From: a virus
Length of the DNA: 45,602 nt
Virus record (IMG/VR): IMGVR_UViG_3300036945_000747
Location: 1 to 45,602 of that record
Direction: 5' to 3' (one strand)
Part shown: positions 22,349 through 31,132 of the stretch, piece by piece
Layout of the letters: each line of letters starts with the position of its first letter
Numbering within the stretch: position 1 is the first letter of the stretch
Notes under the pieces: model-generated
Seen by the model: the letters and a program-made list of their open reading frames with translations, nothing else
The model's database searches: none
What the model was told of the DNA's origin: nothing
Position numbers and translations under genes: made by a program

Positions 22349-24411
22349 AAAAACGTCACCCCATGGAAGGGGGCCTCCGCCGTGAACCAATTCCGGCAGA
22401 TCGTCACCGGGATCGGTCCAAACCTCAAGTTGTTCGCCGAAATCTCCGCCGCCGCGCCTGATCCCGTCACCGTGAACGAGCCGATCTGCTCGTGGTAAAT
22501 CGGCGGTGCATCTACCGGCATTTCCGATGCTTGTTCCAAGGTCACCGAGACCACCGAACCCTCAGTGTCGTCGATGGTCAACTTCGCATAAATCACCCCT
22601 GAGCCGGTCGAAACGGTGAACTCTTTCACCCCATCCGCGAACCCGTCTGGAACCTCACCAGACACCGTCGATTCCCGGATTTTCAGCTTGTTTCCACCCG
22701 TCGAAAACAGCTCGAACGGCATCTCCACTCCACCATCACCGCCACCGCCTGCCGTCACCGTTTCCGGCCCGTCGTAAGGCCCGATGGTGTCTCCATTCGC
22801 AGAGATTCCATTCTCCTTTCCGATCTCGTCGCCGGTCCGCTCCGACTGCGTGTAAACATTGTGCGGCCGCTTGTTGAGCAACCGCAAATAGTCCAAAAAA
22901 TCCTGGAACGACAGCTCCGGATTCGGCCCGAAATAAACCGTAGTCCGACCCGCCGCAATGTCATAGCTCACCCGATGCACCGGCGCGTCCATCGTAGTCC
23001 ATTCCCCATTCGCGCAACCCGTCAGATTCAGTTTCTTCCCGTGGAAAAGCGTCGGATAAATCTCCTCGCCCACAATCGTGATTTGACCCTCAAACTTAGC
23101 CGCGTTCAAGATGTTCGCATAGAACGCGGCCGCGATTCCCACTGGCACGTCATCGGCCGCCGTGAATGATGAGATCCCCCGGTAAGTCTTCGTGGTCGCA
23201 TTCGTTGCGATCACTGTGAAAGATGGAGGCAGCGCCTTGATTTTCTTCTTCTCCGCATCCGTCGCGTCCACCGCTTCGACCTTCATTTGCACCAGCACAC
23301 GGCCCACCTTTTTCCGCATCCATTCCGTCACCTGACCCTTGACCAGCTCCCTCGGTAAATCCGACCGACTGCCCCCTGGAATCCGCACCAGCTTCTCGTC
23401 GATAGGAGGCGACTCGTCATCGCTCGAAGCGATCACGGCCGTAGTCCATTCCGTGATATCCATCTTCGCATCAGCGATGTCCTTGATCGCCGGGAATTTG
23501 ATCTTCAGATAAGCCAGCGCGCCGCTCTCGGTAGTCGGCAAATCCCGGGTTTGGATCTGCTGCTTTTGGATCTGCACTTGCATCCCCGCAAGCTCCACTG
23601 ACGTGACCAGAACACCAGCCGCTGCAGGAGCCACAAGCTCGGCATCCGTCACTCCGGGATATTGATCGACCGAGAGAGTTCGGTAAACATTGTCACCGAT
23701 CAACCCGGCAGTGATATAGCAGATTCTCACCCCCTCAGGCACCCGGTCCTCGATCTCGCTCACCTCCACGCTTTCACAATCCGTCACCGCCACGCTGACG
23801 GCCGTTGCGCTCGCCCTGGGCGTCACGCTAAAAGTCGGCGGAGAGGTCGTGTGATTGATCCAAGGAACCCAGTCAGGATAGTATTTTAAGCACTCCCGAA
23901 TCACCGCCGCGCAACTCATCCCCACCGCTTTTGATGGCCACAACATCATCCCCGCAGGAATGCTCCCCACGGTCATCGACACACCCCGCGCAACCGCGAA
24001 ATTCAGCGCCTCCAGAATCTGCTCACCGACTGAAATTCTCACGCCGGAAGAGTTCATCCCGAGGATCACCGTGGGGAGCCACGCCGTCCCCGTGTAGTCA
24101 GTCTGACGGATCGCCCACGGCTCCTGATAGGTCAACCGCTCCAGGTCCGCCCAGACATCCTCCACGGCGTAGTCAATCCCCTCGCTTCGTGAGTTGCCAG
24201 CCTTCGAAATCCGCCTCGCCTTGCCACGGAAAAATGGAACCGAATCCTTCGCAATCGTGATCGTCGAGCCATAAGGGAAAGCCTCCGTCGCGTCGAATTT
24301 AGAAGAAGCCCTCAGCGTCACCGAAGACACCCTCGCCGCGTTGAAATCCACCCGCACCACCGTCAGCCCATAAGACTCGGGAGGGTTTCCATTGATTAGC
24401 CAAACACTCAT
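22345..24411 (-). CDS. tail hub-like structural protein
   Basis: A 688-residue protein directly after the tape measure gene, the usual place of the distal tail/hub proteins of siphoviruses. The N-terminal 130 residues (LTVVRVDFNAARVSSVTLRAS..., GSTITIAKDSVPFFRGKARRISKAG) look like a beta-barrel shared by hub proteins. A central mixed region contains a repeated IQKQQIQTRDLP stretch, and the C-terminus is a Gly-rich linker (AGGGGDGG) plus a beta domain that could be a fibre adapter. Function inferred from synteny. Confidence 0.6.
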   Translation of the reverse strand: MSVWLINGNPPESYGLTVVRVDFNAARVSSVTLRASSKFDATEAFPYGSTITIAKDSVPFFRGKARRISKAGNSRSEGIDYAVEDVWADLERLTYQEPWAIRQTDYTGTAWLPTVILGMNSSGVRISVGEQILEALNFAVARGVSMTVGSIPAGMMLWPSKAVGMSCAAVIRECLKYYPDWVPWINHTTSPPTFSVTPRASATAVSVAVTDCESVEVSEIEDRVPEGVRICYITAGLIGDNVYRTLSVDQYPGVTDAELVAPAAAGVLVTSVELAGMQVQIQKQQIQTRDLPTTESGALAYLKIKFPAIKDIADAKMDITEWTTAVIASSDDESPPIDEKLVRIPGGSRSDLPRELVKGQVTEWMRKKVGRVLVQMKVEAVDATDAEKKKIKALPPSFTVIATNATTKTYRGISSFTAADDVPVGIAAAFYANILNAAKFEGQITIVGEEIYPTLFHGKKLNLTGCANGEWTTMDAPVHRVSYDIAAGRTTVYFGPNPELSFQDFLDYLRLLNKRPHNVYTQSERTGDEIGKENGISANGDTIGPYDGPETVTAGGGGDGGVEMPFELFSTGGNKLKIRESTVSGEVPDGFADGVKEFTVSTGSGVIYAKLTIDDTEGSVVSVTLEQASEMPVDAPPIYHEQIGSFTVTGSGAAAEISANNLRFGPIPVTICRNWFTAEAPFHGVTFL

Positions 24412-26090
24412 CGGTTTTTGAGTTGGTTTTGAAGGATTACAATCTGCTGTTTCGCAGCCGCGATTTCAGATTTGAGACCAGCCACGGCGCTGTTGGTTGA
24501 TCCTCCGAGTTGCGCCAACAGAGTCGCCATTTCGGACAACTCTGCCGCCGTTCCTCCGTCTTGCAGTGCCGCCGAAGCTTTCTCAATCGACGCCCGGAAA
24601 TCCGCCGATACGCCATCCGGGATGAGCTTCTCAATTCCTAGACCAACCTTGCCAGCATCCGGCCCGCGCCCTGCATCACGCTCGCGTTCCCTTTGTGCAC
24701 GCTCTGCAACCCGCGCTTGCTCATCCGCAGCACGCTGATCCGCAGCCGCCTTTCGGTCCGCTTCCTCCTTCAGTCGATCCGCCTTGTCAGCGCCCAGTCC
24801 TGCCACCCGGTTCACCGTCCCTTGCCGCACCTCGGCCCGTTGCACATTCGCCACCGCGTCCACCTGAGCCACCTCGCGCTTCTGCCTCTCAAATTCATCC
24901 TTTGCAGCCTTCTCAGCCGCCCGTGCTTCATCTATTTTTGCCCGCAGTTCGGGAGACGCGCTTTCTGAAATCCTCAGCTTTGCCCTCTCCTGGCTTTCCT
25001 TGTTGCTTTTTTCGAACTCCGTAAAATTAACAACAGATTTCGCGCTGCCGTCCTTTTGAAGTTCCGCTTTCCTCTCATCAAATTCTTTTTGAAGTTGCGC
25101 CAAATCCGCGACCGCTTGATCCTGACGCTTTTTGTTAGCCTTCTCCAGCGCCTCCCGATTCTGCTGCGTCTGACCCACATTCGAGAACTTCTCTTGCAGT
25201 CCAGCCCGTGCCTCGATCTGCCGCCGCTCAATCGCCGCCAGCGCCTGCTCCTCGTCGAACTTCGCCCGCTCCGCAGCCACATCCTCAGGAGCCTTTCCGG
25301 CCCTCACCGCCGCCGCATCCTCACCGTCACGCTTCGTCGCAGCCAGCTTCGCCTCAGCGTCTAACAAAGCATTTGCATCACGGATCGCAGCCGCCAGCTT
25401 TCGGATCTCAGCCTCTTGCACCACCCCCTTGGCGATCATCCGGTCAATCGCCTCAGCCTGACTCTTTGCCGTCGCGTCGATCTGCTCATTCAGCCCCGCG
25501 AACGCCGTCGCAATCGTCTCCCCGGTCGTCAGCTTCAGCAGCGCGGAAATCGGATCGCTTAACGCCAGCGCCCAATTCTTCGCCGTGTCGATCTGCTCCG
25601 CCATCGCCGCTTCGATTCCCCGCAGCTTCACCAGGTCGATCCCATCGAAAGCATCCTTCACCTGTCCCGCCGTGCGAGCCGCTGCACCCGCCGCCACGCC
25701 GATTGCTCCCATCGCCAAAGCGATCTCCTTCTTCCGCCCGATAGATGCCCGTTCACCCGCATCATCATTCAGCTTCGCAGCATACTCACGCGATGCCCGT
25801 TCCTTCTCCGCCATCGAGGCCAGCTCCTCATCCAGGGCAAGCTTGTCCGCCCGCGCCAATTCATCCACCGCCTCCTTTTCCGCAGCCAGTTGTTTCAGCC
25901 GCTCTGTATTCGCGATCTCCCGCGCTTCACGGATTCTCTCTCCCGCCTCCAGCATCCCGCCGAAGCCAGTCGTCCCGCCGGGATTCTCCCCCAGATCCTT
26001 CGTCGCAGCCCCCACCTTCCGCACCTCCGCAGCCGCCTGGTCAGCCCCAGTCGCTGCGATTCTAATCTCGATATTTTTCCCGTTGGACAT
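24408..26090 (-). CDS. tail tape measure protein (short)
   Basis: A 560-residue protein that is almost all coiled coil (long runs of Ala/Glu/Lys/Arg from residue 50 to 500), with one hydrophobic stretch near 125-140 (LAMGAIGVAAGAAARTAG). The start motif NIEIRIAATGADQAAAEVRKVG is typical of tape measure proteins. At about 0.15 nm per residue it predicts a tail of roughly 84 nm. Upstream lie tail genes, downstream the hub-like gene. The usual frameshifted tail chaperone pair is not evident. Confidence 0.75.
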   Translation of the reverse strand: MSNGKNIEIRIAATGADQAAAEVRKVGAATKDLGENPGGTTGFGGMLEAGERIREAREIANTERLKQLAAEKEAVDELARADKLALDEELASMAEKERASREYAAKLNDDAGERASIGRKKEIALAMGAIGVAAGAAARTAGQVKDAFDGIDLVKLRGIEAAMAEQIDTAKNWALALSDPISALLKLTTGETIATAFAGLNEQIDATAKSQAEAIDRMIAKGVVQEAEIRKLAAAIRDANALLDAEAKLAATKRDGEDAAAVRAGKAPEDVAAERAKFDEEQALAAIERRQIEARAGLQEKFSNVGQTQQNREALEKANKKRQDQAVADLAQLQKEFDERKAELQKDGSAKSVVNFTEFEKSNKESQERAKLRISESASPELRAKIDEARAAEKAAKDEFERQKREVAQVDAVANVQRAEVRQGTVNRVAGLGADKADRLKEEADRKAAADQRAADEQARVAERAQRERERDAGRGPDAGKVGLGIEKLIPDGVSADFRASIEKASAALQDGGTAAELSEMATLLAQLGGSTNSAVAGLKSEIAAAKQQIVILQNQLKNR

Positions 26091-26094
26091 CTAT

Positions 26095-27306
26095 TTAAAA
26101 TGGATTGTTAGGGCCTCGCGAAATCCCCATCCGCATGAACTGCTTTATCACACCCGTCCGAACTCCGAACTCATTGACGAAAAAGCCCAAGAAGTCTGCT
26201 CCATTGACGTCTGTGATGAAGTTTGTAAACAGGTTCTGGACCGGATAGCCCGGCCAAGATACCCGAGATGATAGATTGTAGTCAGTCAGAGTGACGTCCG
26301 TAATGGTGATCTCCCAGTCCAGATTGGAACTAGCCGTCACCGCCGCGCCCGTCCACCCCAGCGCAATCAGCCGGGCCTGCAAGGCCGCCGCATCCTGCGG
26401 CATCGTGTAGCTCACCCCGAGCAACGGCTGCACCACACCCGCTATGGTAATCCCCGTGATCGGATTGTTTCGAGCGTCGCCCTTAAAAGTCCCGTCCCCG
26501 AAAAGTGTCCCAGACTTCAGGCTTAAGCGCCCGGCCTTCACGGCCGAGTCGATTGGATACTTGGATCGGACCCAATACATATAATCCCCATCCCCCACAG
26601 CCACAGGAGACCCCGGCGATGGAATCCAATCAGAGTCCCAGTTCACCAGATCCTCGCTCCGTTCCGGCTTGAAAAGCAAACTCCCAGTCGGGTCAAGAAA
26701 CCCAGTCACAGCATCACCCGTGAGAGTGTTTACCGGAGACAGCCATCCAAACTCGGCCCATTTCTCGCCGCCCGAGTTCACCACCCGAAACACGATCCCA
26801 TCACCGAAGGCGTCTTCCAACTCTTCAGGAAACGTCCCGCCTCCACCCGGCGAAACCACCAGCCCGCCACCCCCGCCACTTGAAATGACCGCCAACGGCA
26901 ACCGCCGCTCAACCACCGATCCGGTCGCCACATAATCCACTCGCACCGCGCATCCATCCACCTCCACGGACGGGCGACTCACCACCGCATCGAGCAGGTG
27001 ACGCGATCCAGCCTCCGTCCAGAACATCACCTCGCCGGCGCGCTCGTTTTCAGACTCCAAGTCAGCCCCGTAAACCATAGCCTCCGCATGAGACGTTAGA
27101 ACTCTCCGCGTCGAGAAACTCACCGTCGTCGCCAAGTTTCCACGGTGAAAGACGCGCGCATTGGCAGACCTCACGCGCAGGTTCTGTTCCGCCACATGCT
27201 CCCCGCTGATTCGGAAATCCACAGCCCCGGAAAACTCACGCTCGCCAAGCTCATAGCTCCCTGCCAAAGGGTATCTCTCGCCCAAAGTATTCAACACGAT
27301 TCTCAT
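26095..27306 (-). CDS. tail-associated protein, paralogue A
   Basis: From ATG 27306, 403 residues. The first 145 residues (YPLAG... FRISGEHVAEQNLRVRSANARVFHRGNLATTVSFSTRRV) match the next gene (27303-28337) residue by residue along most of their length, so the two arose by duplication. After a Gly-rich hinge (SSGGGGGLVVSPGGGG) the C-terminal 240 residues differ entirely. Placed between tail tube and tape measure, it is likely a tail or tail-decorating protein. The 4-bp overlap with its paralogue shows co-translation. Confidence 0.65.
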   Translation of the reverse strand: MRIVLNTLGERYPLAGSYELGEREFSGAVDFRISGEHVAEQNLRVRSANARVFHRGNLATTVSFSTRRVLTSHAEAMVYGADLESENERAGEVMFWTEAGSRHLLDAVVSRPSVEVDGCAVRVDYVATGSVVERRLPLAVISSGGGGGLVVSPGGGGTFPEELEDAFGDGIVFRVVNSGGEKWAEFGWLSPVNTLTGDAVTGFLDPTGSLLFKPERSEDLVNWDSDWIPSPGSPVAVGDGDYMYWVRSKYPIDSAVKAGRLSLKSGTLFGDGTFKGDARNNPITGITIAGVVQPLLGVSYTMPQDAAALQARLIALGWTGAAVTASSNLDWEITITDVTLTDYNLSSRVSWPGYPVQNLFTNFITDVNGADFLGFFVNEFGVRTGVIKQFMRMGISRGPNNPF

Positions 27307-28337
27307 GATCCCACAACAGTTGGAGTTCCGCTGCCGAATCCTGGAAACGCAGCCCATCCCGTGGTGTTAGGCCGTTGTCCTTGCACCGACCATGTGCCCG
27401 TTTGCGTGGCCCCTGAAAAGTAACGCATAACCCACAGCCAAGTCACATCAGTCGCCACCTGCCACGTCGCACCCAGCCCACCCACGAATCCCACTCCCGG
27501 CGATAATTCTGGGAACACAATCCGCCCGGCAGGGATCGAAACCGCATCCCGAGATGCCAGCGCACCGTCACCGGCGAGCACCCATCGAGCTGTGCCAGCA
27601 TCATTATAGAGCCAATAAAGCGACGATGATGCAAAATCCGCCGTAGCTACCAAAACCCTGGACGCCGTCGATTGTGAACCCGTCGCCACATACCCACCCT
27701 TCGGTGCCAGCGCGACCAGCGTCGTGGTGGACGGCGTGACGAGATATCCCTGATAGACATCCTTCCACGCACCGGACCCCGGAGCCGCAGCGTTGCCGTT
27801 AGAACTCCACTGCCATCCGCCCGGGAAATTCAGCGCCCAGGGCGTTGTCACCCGAGTCATCACGCCCGTCGCGTCCGGCGTCAGGCTCCCGGTCACCGTC
27901 AGAGTCTCAGGCAAGCCCTCATTCACAATCGCCCCGCCCGTCGCCGTGTAATCCAGCAACACCGTGCAACCGATCACCCGTCTCTCCGGAGGATTGATCA
28001 CCATGTCCATCAGCCAGCGGCTCGACACCGCGCCACCCGGGGCCACCGCATCGAGCACGAGCACGCCTTGCCGTGGGATCAGTGAGTCGTGGTCCAGGCT
28101 GTAGAGAAACGCAGCCGCCGGCGTCGCGAAAACCCGCGTCGTGGAAAAGCGGATCGTCGTGGATAAATTTCCACGATCCACCACCCGCGCACTCGCAGCC
28201 CTCACCCGCTGGATCAACTCTTGCACAGACTGCGCGGAGATCGTGAAATTACTCGCGCTGCTATGCGTCCGCTCATCCACCCCAGCCTGACCGGCCAGAG
28301 GGTAAACCGTTGATCCGACTTTGAGGGCGACTCGCAT
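27303..28337 (-). CDS. tail-associated protein, paralogue B
   Basis: A 344-residue protein. Its N-terminal 145 residues are homologous to paralogue A (VYPLAG..., VRAASARVVDRGNLSTTIRFSTTRVFATP, LLDYTATGG). Its C-terminal half is a Thr/Ser/Gly/Trp-rich beta region (TPSTTTLVALAPKGGYVATGSQS, WLYNDAGTARWVLAGDGAL) that could bind carbohydrate. The shared domain probably attaches both proteins to the same tail structure. Five bases separate it from the tail tube gene. Confidence 0.65.
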   Translation of the reverse strand: MRVALKVGSTVYPLAGQAGVDERTHSSASNFTISAQSVQELIQRVRAASARVVDRGNLSTTIRFSTTRVFATPAAAFLYSLDHDSLIPRQGVLVLDAVAPGGAVSSRWLMDMVINPPERRVIGCTVLLDYTATGGAIVNEGLPETLTVTGSLTPDATGVMTRVTTPWALNFPGGWQWSSNGNAAAPGSGAWKDVYQGYLVTPSTTTLVALAPKGGYVATGSQSTASRVLVATADFASSSLYWLYNDAGTARWVLAGDGALASRDAVSIPAGRIVFPELSPGVGFVGGLGATWQVATDVTWLWVMRYFSGATQTGTWSVQGQRPNTTGWAAFPGFGSGTPTVVGS

Positions 28338-28342
28338 CTCGG

Positions 28343-29281
28343 TTAAGCAGTCTGAGCGATGGTGAACAGCGGATCAGGAGTTCCAGCCGTGATCGTCCGT
28401 GTGGGAATCCACTCACAGGTGCCGATGCGTTTGACCTGGTTGCCATACTTGAACTCCGCATCCACCAGCGCGGCCTTGTTAAGAGTGAACGTCGGAGATC
28501 CCGTGCCAGTGCCACCCAGAACCAAGTTGTTAGCCGATGCCAGCGAAGTCCCCAGCGCCTGGTCAGTCTTCAGCGCCGTCATGACTTGCGCCACGGTAGG
28601 ACCGACCGGGATGGCCTTCACGGAAATCTCAAGCCCCTGGAACGTCATGTCCACCGTGCCAAGTCCATCCACCGCCTGCTCTGCAAGCTGAAGCGAAAAA
28701 GCTACCTCCCAACCAGCCTCGGACATAAACGAGGACCACGGTGCAGAGCCTCCCCACACCGCAGAGGGCGCTTGCGTCCAGATGTTAGTCAGCACAAATC
28801 CGGTATCGCCAGGATAGGCCACCGAGGTGGACGTATAGTATGCCGCCGCGTTGGTCGGATCGGTGGACTTCGCAAGGAGGCCAGTAAATTTCACCTCGCC
28901 GATGGTCGTCTTGTCCACGCCCATGCGGATGTTTGGCATCTGAGTGAGGCTGGCGTTATTGACATTGTAGCGGATGCCGTCGCGGCCATGCACTTGCAAG
29001 GCCCGGTCCGTCGCGCCGTAGATGCTGGCACCCACCTGGGTGGCAGCATAAGGCCAAAGCACCGCCGCAAGCGCAGTGGTAAACTGTCCGGCAGGCTCGA
29101 AACTCACTTCGATTCGGCGGTCGGAAAAACGCTCATCCACCGTCCCGAAATGAGATGATCCCACCTTGAACCGTGTGTTGACGGGTTTAAGCGTAACGTC
29201 TCCCTTGCTCCAAAAACTGGAACCCGCGAAGACGATGAGGGCTGGCCCGGTGATAATAGTAGTTCTGTCGATAGCAGGCAT
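28343..29281 (-). CDS. major tail tube protein
   Basis: A 312-residue protein with the beta-rich layout of siphovirus tube proteins. It starts MPAIDRTTIITGPALIVFAG, has VTLKPVNTRFKVGSSHFGTVDERFSDRRIEVSFEPAG read in two strands, and ends in a small Ig-like part. Similar proteins follow the tail terminator gene and precede the tape measure, as here. Size is on the high side, which suggests an added C-terminal domain. Confidence 0.7.
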   Translation of the reverse strand: MPAIDRTTIITGPALIVFAGSSFWSKGDVTLKPVNTRFKVGSSHFGTVDERFSDRRIEVSFEPAGQFTTALAAVLWPYAATQVGASIYGATDRALQVHGRDGIRYNVNNASLTQMPNIRMGVDKTTIGEVKFTGLLAKSTDPTNAAAYYTSTSVAYPGDTGFVLTNIWTQAPSAVWGGSAPWSSFMSEAGWEVAFSLQLAEQAVDGLGTVDMTFQGLEISVKAIPVGPTVAQVMTALKTDQALGTSLASANNLVLGGTGTGSPTFTLNKAALVDAEFKYGNQVKRIGTCEWIPTRTITAGTPDPLFTIAQTA

Positions 29282-29312
29282 TTTCTTATTTTGTTAGTGT
29301 TTCAAAAAATCA

Positions 29313-30374
29313 TCATTCCGTGATCACAAGTTCCAACACATCCCCCGGCGGCATCCCTGCCAGATAGGCAGCGGCTCTCACCACCGTCCCCGGCGCCAGA
29401 TTCAAAATCGGTGTCGTGTAAAGCGTCTTCGCCGGACTAGGAAAGCTCCCGTCAGTCGTATAGCGGATCGAGCTGCCCGCGCTAGCGCAAGAAAGGCTCA
29501 ATGAACTCGGCGACCCGCTCCCACCCGACAAAGCCGTCGGCCCGAACGAGATATCCGCTGTCGCAGGCTGGCAAACCGCCCCGGTTCCATTGTTACCAGG
29601 AGCAAGCTCCACCGTCACCAGTGCCATCGCCGGAGTGGAGGCCATGATCAGCGTCCGGATCTCCGAGGCCGTCAGATAAAAAGAGCTGAAGTTCGTCCTC
29701 AAAGTCACCACGATTGCCGTCCCCGTGACCGCCACCGAGTTCACCCCGGAAGACTGCATTACAAACCGCACCGTCGGAGCGGTCCCAGTCCCCACCTGCG
29801 AGAAAATTAAATCATTGTTCGTCCCCGCAAAGGCAGTCGTCAAAGCATTCGGCACAAGCGTCCCCTCCGCAAATGTCGGAGTCACACCGAGAGGCCTGCT
29901 CACTGGATTCATCCCAGATTGAGCGAAAAGCGTCACCATATGCGAACTCATTCCCTCGGGAACGGTTTGAGGCGCGATGGGGGTTTTTTCGCCGTAAATG
30001 ACATGACTCCCGAGGCTGGCTAACTGAAGAGTGTTGAGGATGTTTAATGCGGCCTGCGAGGATCGCTGAAGCGTGCCTTTTGTCGCGGAGCGGTTGATCA
30101 CAATGTTTTCAATGACCAGCACCCGGACGCGTATTTTAAGAGGTGGCCCCGGGAGGTTTTTATCGGCTTCCACAACGTCAACTTGCAATACGATGATCGC
30201 CAAGCCGCGCTTGCCAGTAGATCCGACCGTCTTGGTGCCGAGGCTCTTTTCCAATCGGCTGTTGAAGTCTCCCTCATTGTCCGAAAAGACATGCCCCTTC
30301 AACGATGGGGTAGCGTGCAGGATACCGAGGATGTCGGCCTGCATCACCTCAAGGACTTCGTCGTTGTCGATCAT
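29313..30374 (-). CDS. tail terminator-like protein with C-terminal Ig/CHB_HEX_C domain
   Basis: A 353-residue protein. The first 135 residues (LEVMQADILGILHATPSLKGHVF...LAIIVLQVDVVEADKNLPGPPLKIRVRVLVIEN) fit the tail terminator or completion fold by composition and by position between head-tail connector and tube genes. The C-terminal 85 residues carry LSLSCASAGSSIRYTTDGSFPSP...GTVVRAAAYLAG, the chitobiase/beta-hexosaminidase C-terminal (Ig-like) domain, often found as a surface decoration. The fusion would place Ig-like domains at the head-tail neck or on the tail. Confidence 0.6.
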   Translation of the reverse strand: MIDNDEVLEVMQADILGILHATPSLKGHVFSDNEGDFNSRLEKSLGTKTVGSTGKRGLAIIVLQVDVVEADKNLPGPPLKIRVRVLVIENIVINRSATKGTLQRSSQAALNILNTLQLASLGSHVIYGEKTPIAPQTVPEGMSSHMVTLFAQSGMNPVSRPLGVTPTFAEGTLVPNALTTAFAGTNNDLIFSQVGTGTAPTVRFVMQSSGVNSVAVTGTAIVVTLRTNFSSFYLTASEIRTLIMASTPAMALVTVELAPGNNGTGAVCQPATADISFGPTALSGGSGSPSSLSLSCASAGSSIRYTTDGSFPSPAKTLYTTPILNLAPGTVVRAAAYLAGMPPGDVLELVITE

Positions 30375-30379
30375 GGGTT

Positions 30380-30805
30380 TTAGAAATCTAGTAGGGCGGA
30401 TCCTCCGTAACTTGGAGTAGATGTAGCAGAGTCGGTGGATTCAGATGGATCAGCGGCAAAGGCTTTCGGATTCATCGTGGGAAGAGATTCCAGCATCTTT
30501 TTCGCGGCGTTGTATTCATCGCGGCGGGGATCCGTGACACCTTCGGTCACAGGTGAGAGAGCGATTAGCGCGGTGCGAGCGATGATGGATGCATCGAAAA
30601 TACAGAAATCCGGCAGAGTGCCAGCTGCGCCCATTTCCGTGACTTGTGGATTCGAACGGATCGCGCCTCGAAATTTCGCGCAAGTCTGAATGACGATTTC
30701 AGCCAGTCGGTCAACAGCATCGCCCGCGACATCGGCATAAGCCTCTTCCTCGCTATCGTAGAGGCGGGCTTTGACGTGATCGGTGGTGAAAGTGATCCAA
30801 GGCAT
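30380..30805 (-). CDS. head-tail connector protein (gp6/DUF1320-like)
   Basis: From ATG 30805 (MPWITFTTDHVKARLYDSEEEAYADVA), 141 residues. It is all-helical with a conserved-looking FRGAIRSN stretch and DYA-type helices, matching small head-completion proteins that stack under the portal. The longer frame upstream runs through a strong terminator and the neighbouring gene and is rejected. Assignment from size, helical content and position after the capsid gene. Confidence 0.55.
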   Translation of the reverse strand: MPWITFTTDHVKARLYDSEEEAYADVAGDAVDRLAEIVIQTCAKFRGAIRSNPQVTEMGAAGTLPDFCIFDASIIARTALIALSPVTEGVTDPRRDEYNAAKKMLESLPTMNPKAFAADPSESTDSATSTPSYGGSALLDF

Positions 30806-30813
30806 GGGTGTTG

Positions 30814-30851
30814 AAAAAGTAAGCCCCCGCCGCCTGGCAGCGAGCGGGGGC
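30814..30851 (-). terminator. internal terminator after the capsid genes
   Basis: On the minus strand GCCCCCGC (30851-30844) pairs perfectly with GCGGGGGC (30830-30823), followed by TTACTTTTT. It lies between the 71-residue gene and the connector gene, so it should reduce transcription of tail genes relative to the capsid genes. Confidence 0.8.
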
Positions 30852-30881
30852 CATGAGCACACAATCAATTTACAAATAGAA

Positions 30882-31097
30882 TTACTTACCAGCCTTGGCT
30901 TCCGCTTCCGCTTTGGCTGCAGCTTTTTCAGCCGCCTTGGCGTCAGCTTCGGTGGAGCCTTCCATTTCGGCAACTTGCTTGAAGTGAATGAAGGCATCGA
31001 GAACAGCGCCTTCAGGAATGGAGACTTTCGACCCCTTTTCGTGATGCTTGCCGTCGATGTAGATACCCTTTTGATCAATGACCTTGAAATTTTTCAT
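30882..31097 (-). CDS. small protein with Ala/Lys/Glu tail, 71 aa
   Basis: A 71-residue protein: an SH3-like N-terminal half (KVIDQKGIYIDGKHHEKGSKVSIPEGAVL) and a repetitive Ala/Lys/Glu C-terminal helix (KAAEKAAAKAEAEAKAGK). It lies between the major capsid gene and the internal terminator, so it should be made at capsid-like levels. A minor head or neck component is likely. No named family. Confidence 0.6.
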   Translation of the reverse strand: MKNFKVIDQKGIYIDGKHHEKGSKVSIPEGAVLDAFIHFKQVAEMEGSTEADAKAAEKAAAKAEAEAKAGK

Positions 31098-31132
31098 GGT
31101 GGTGAATTGTGGAGGTTTGATTACCGAATGGC

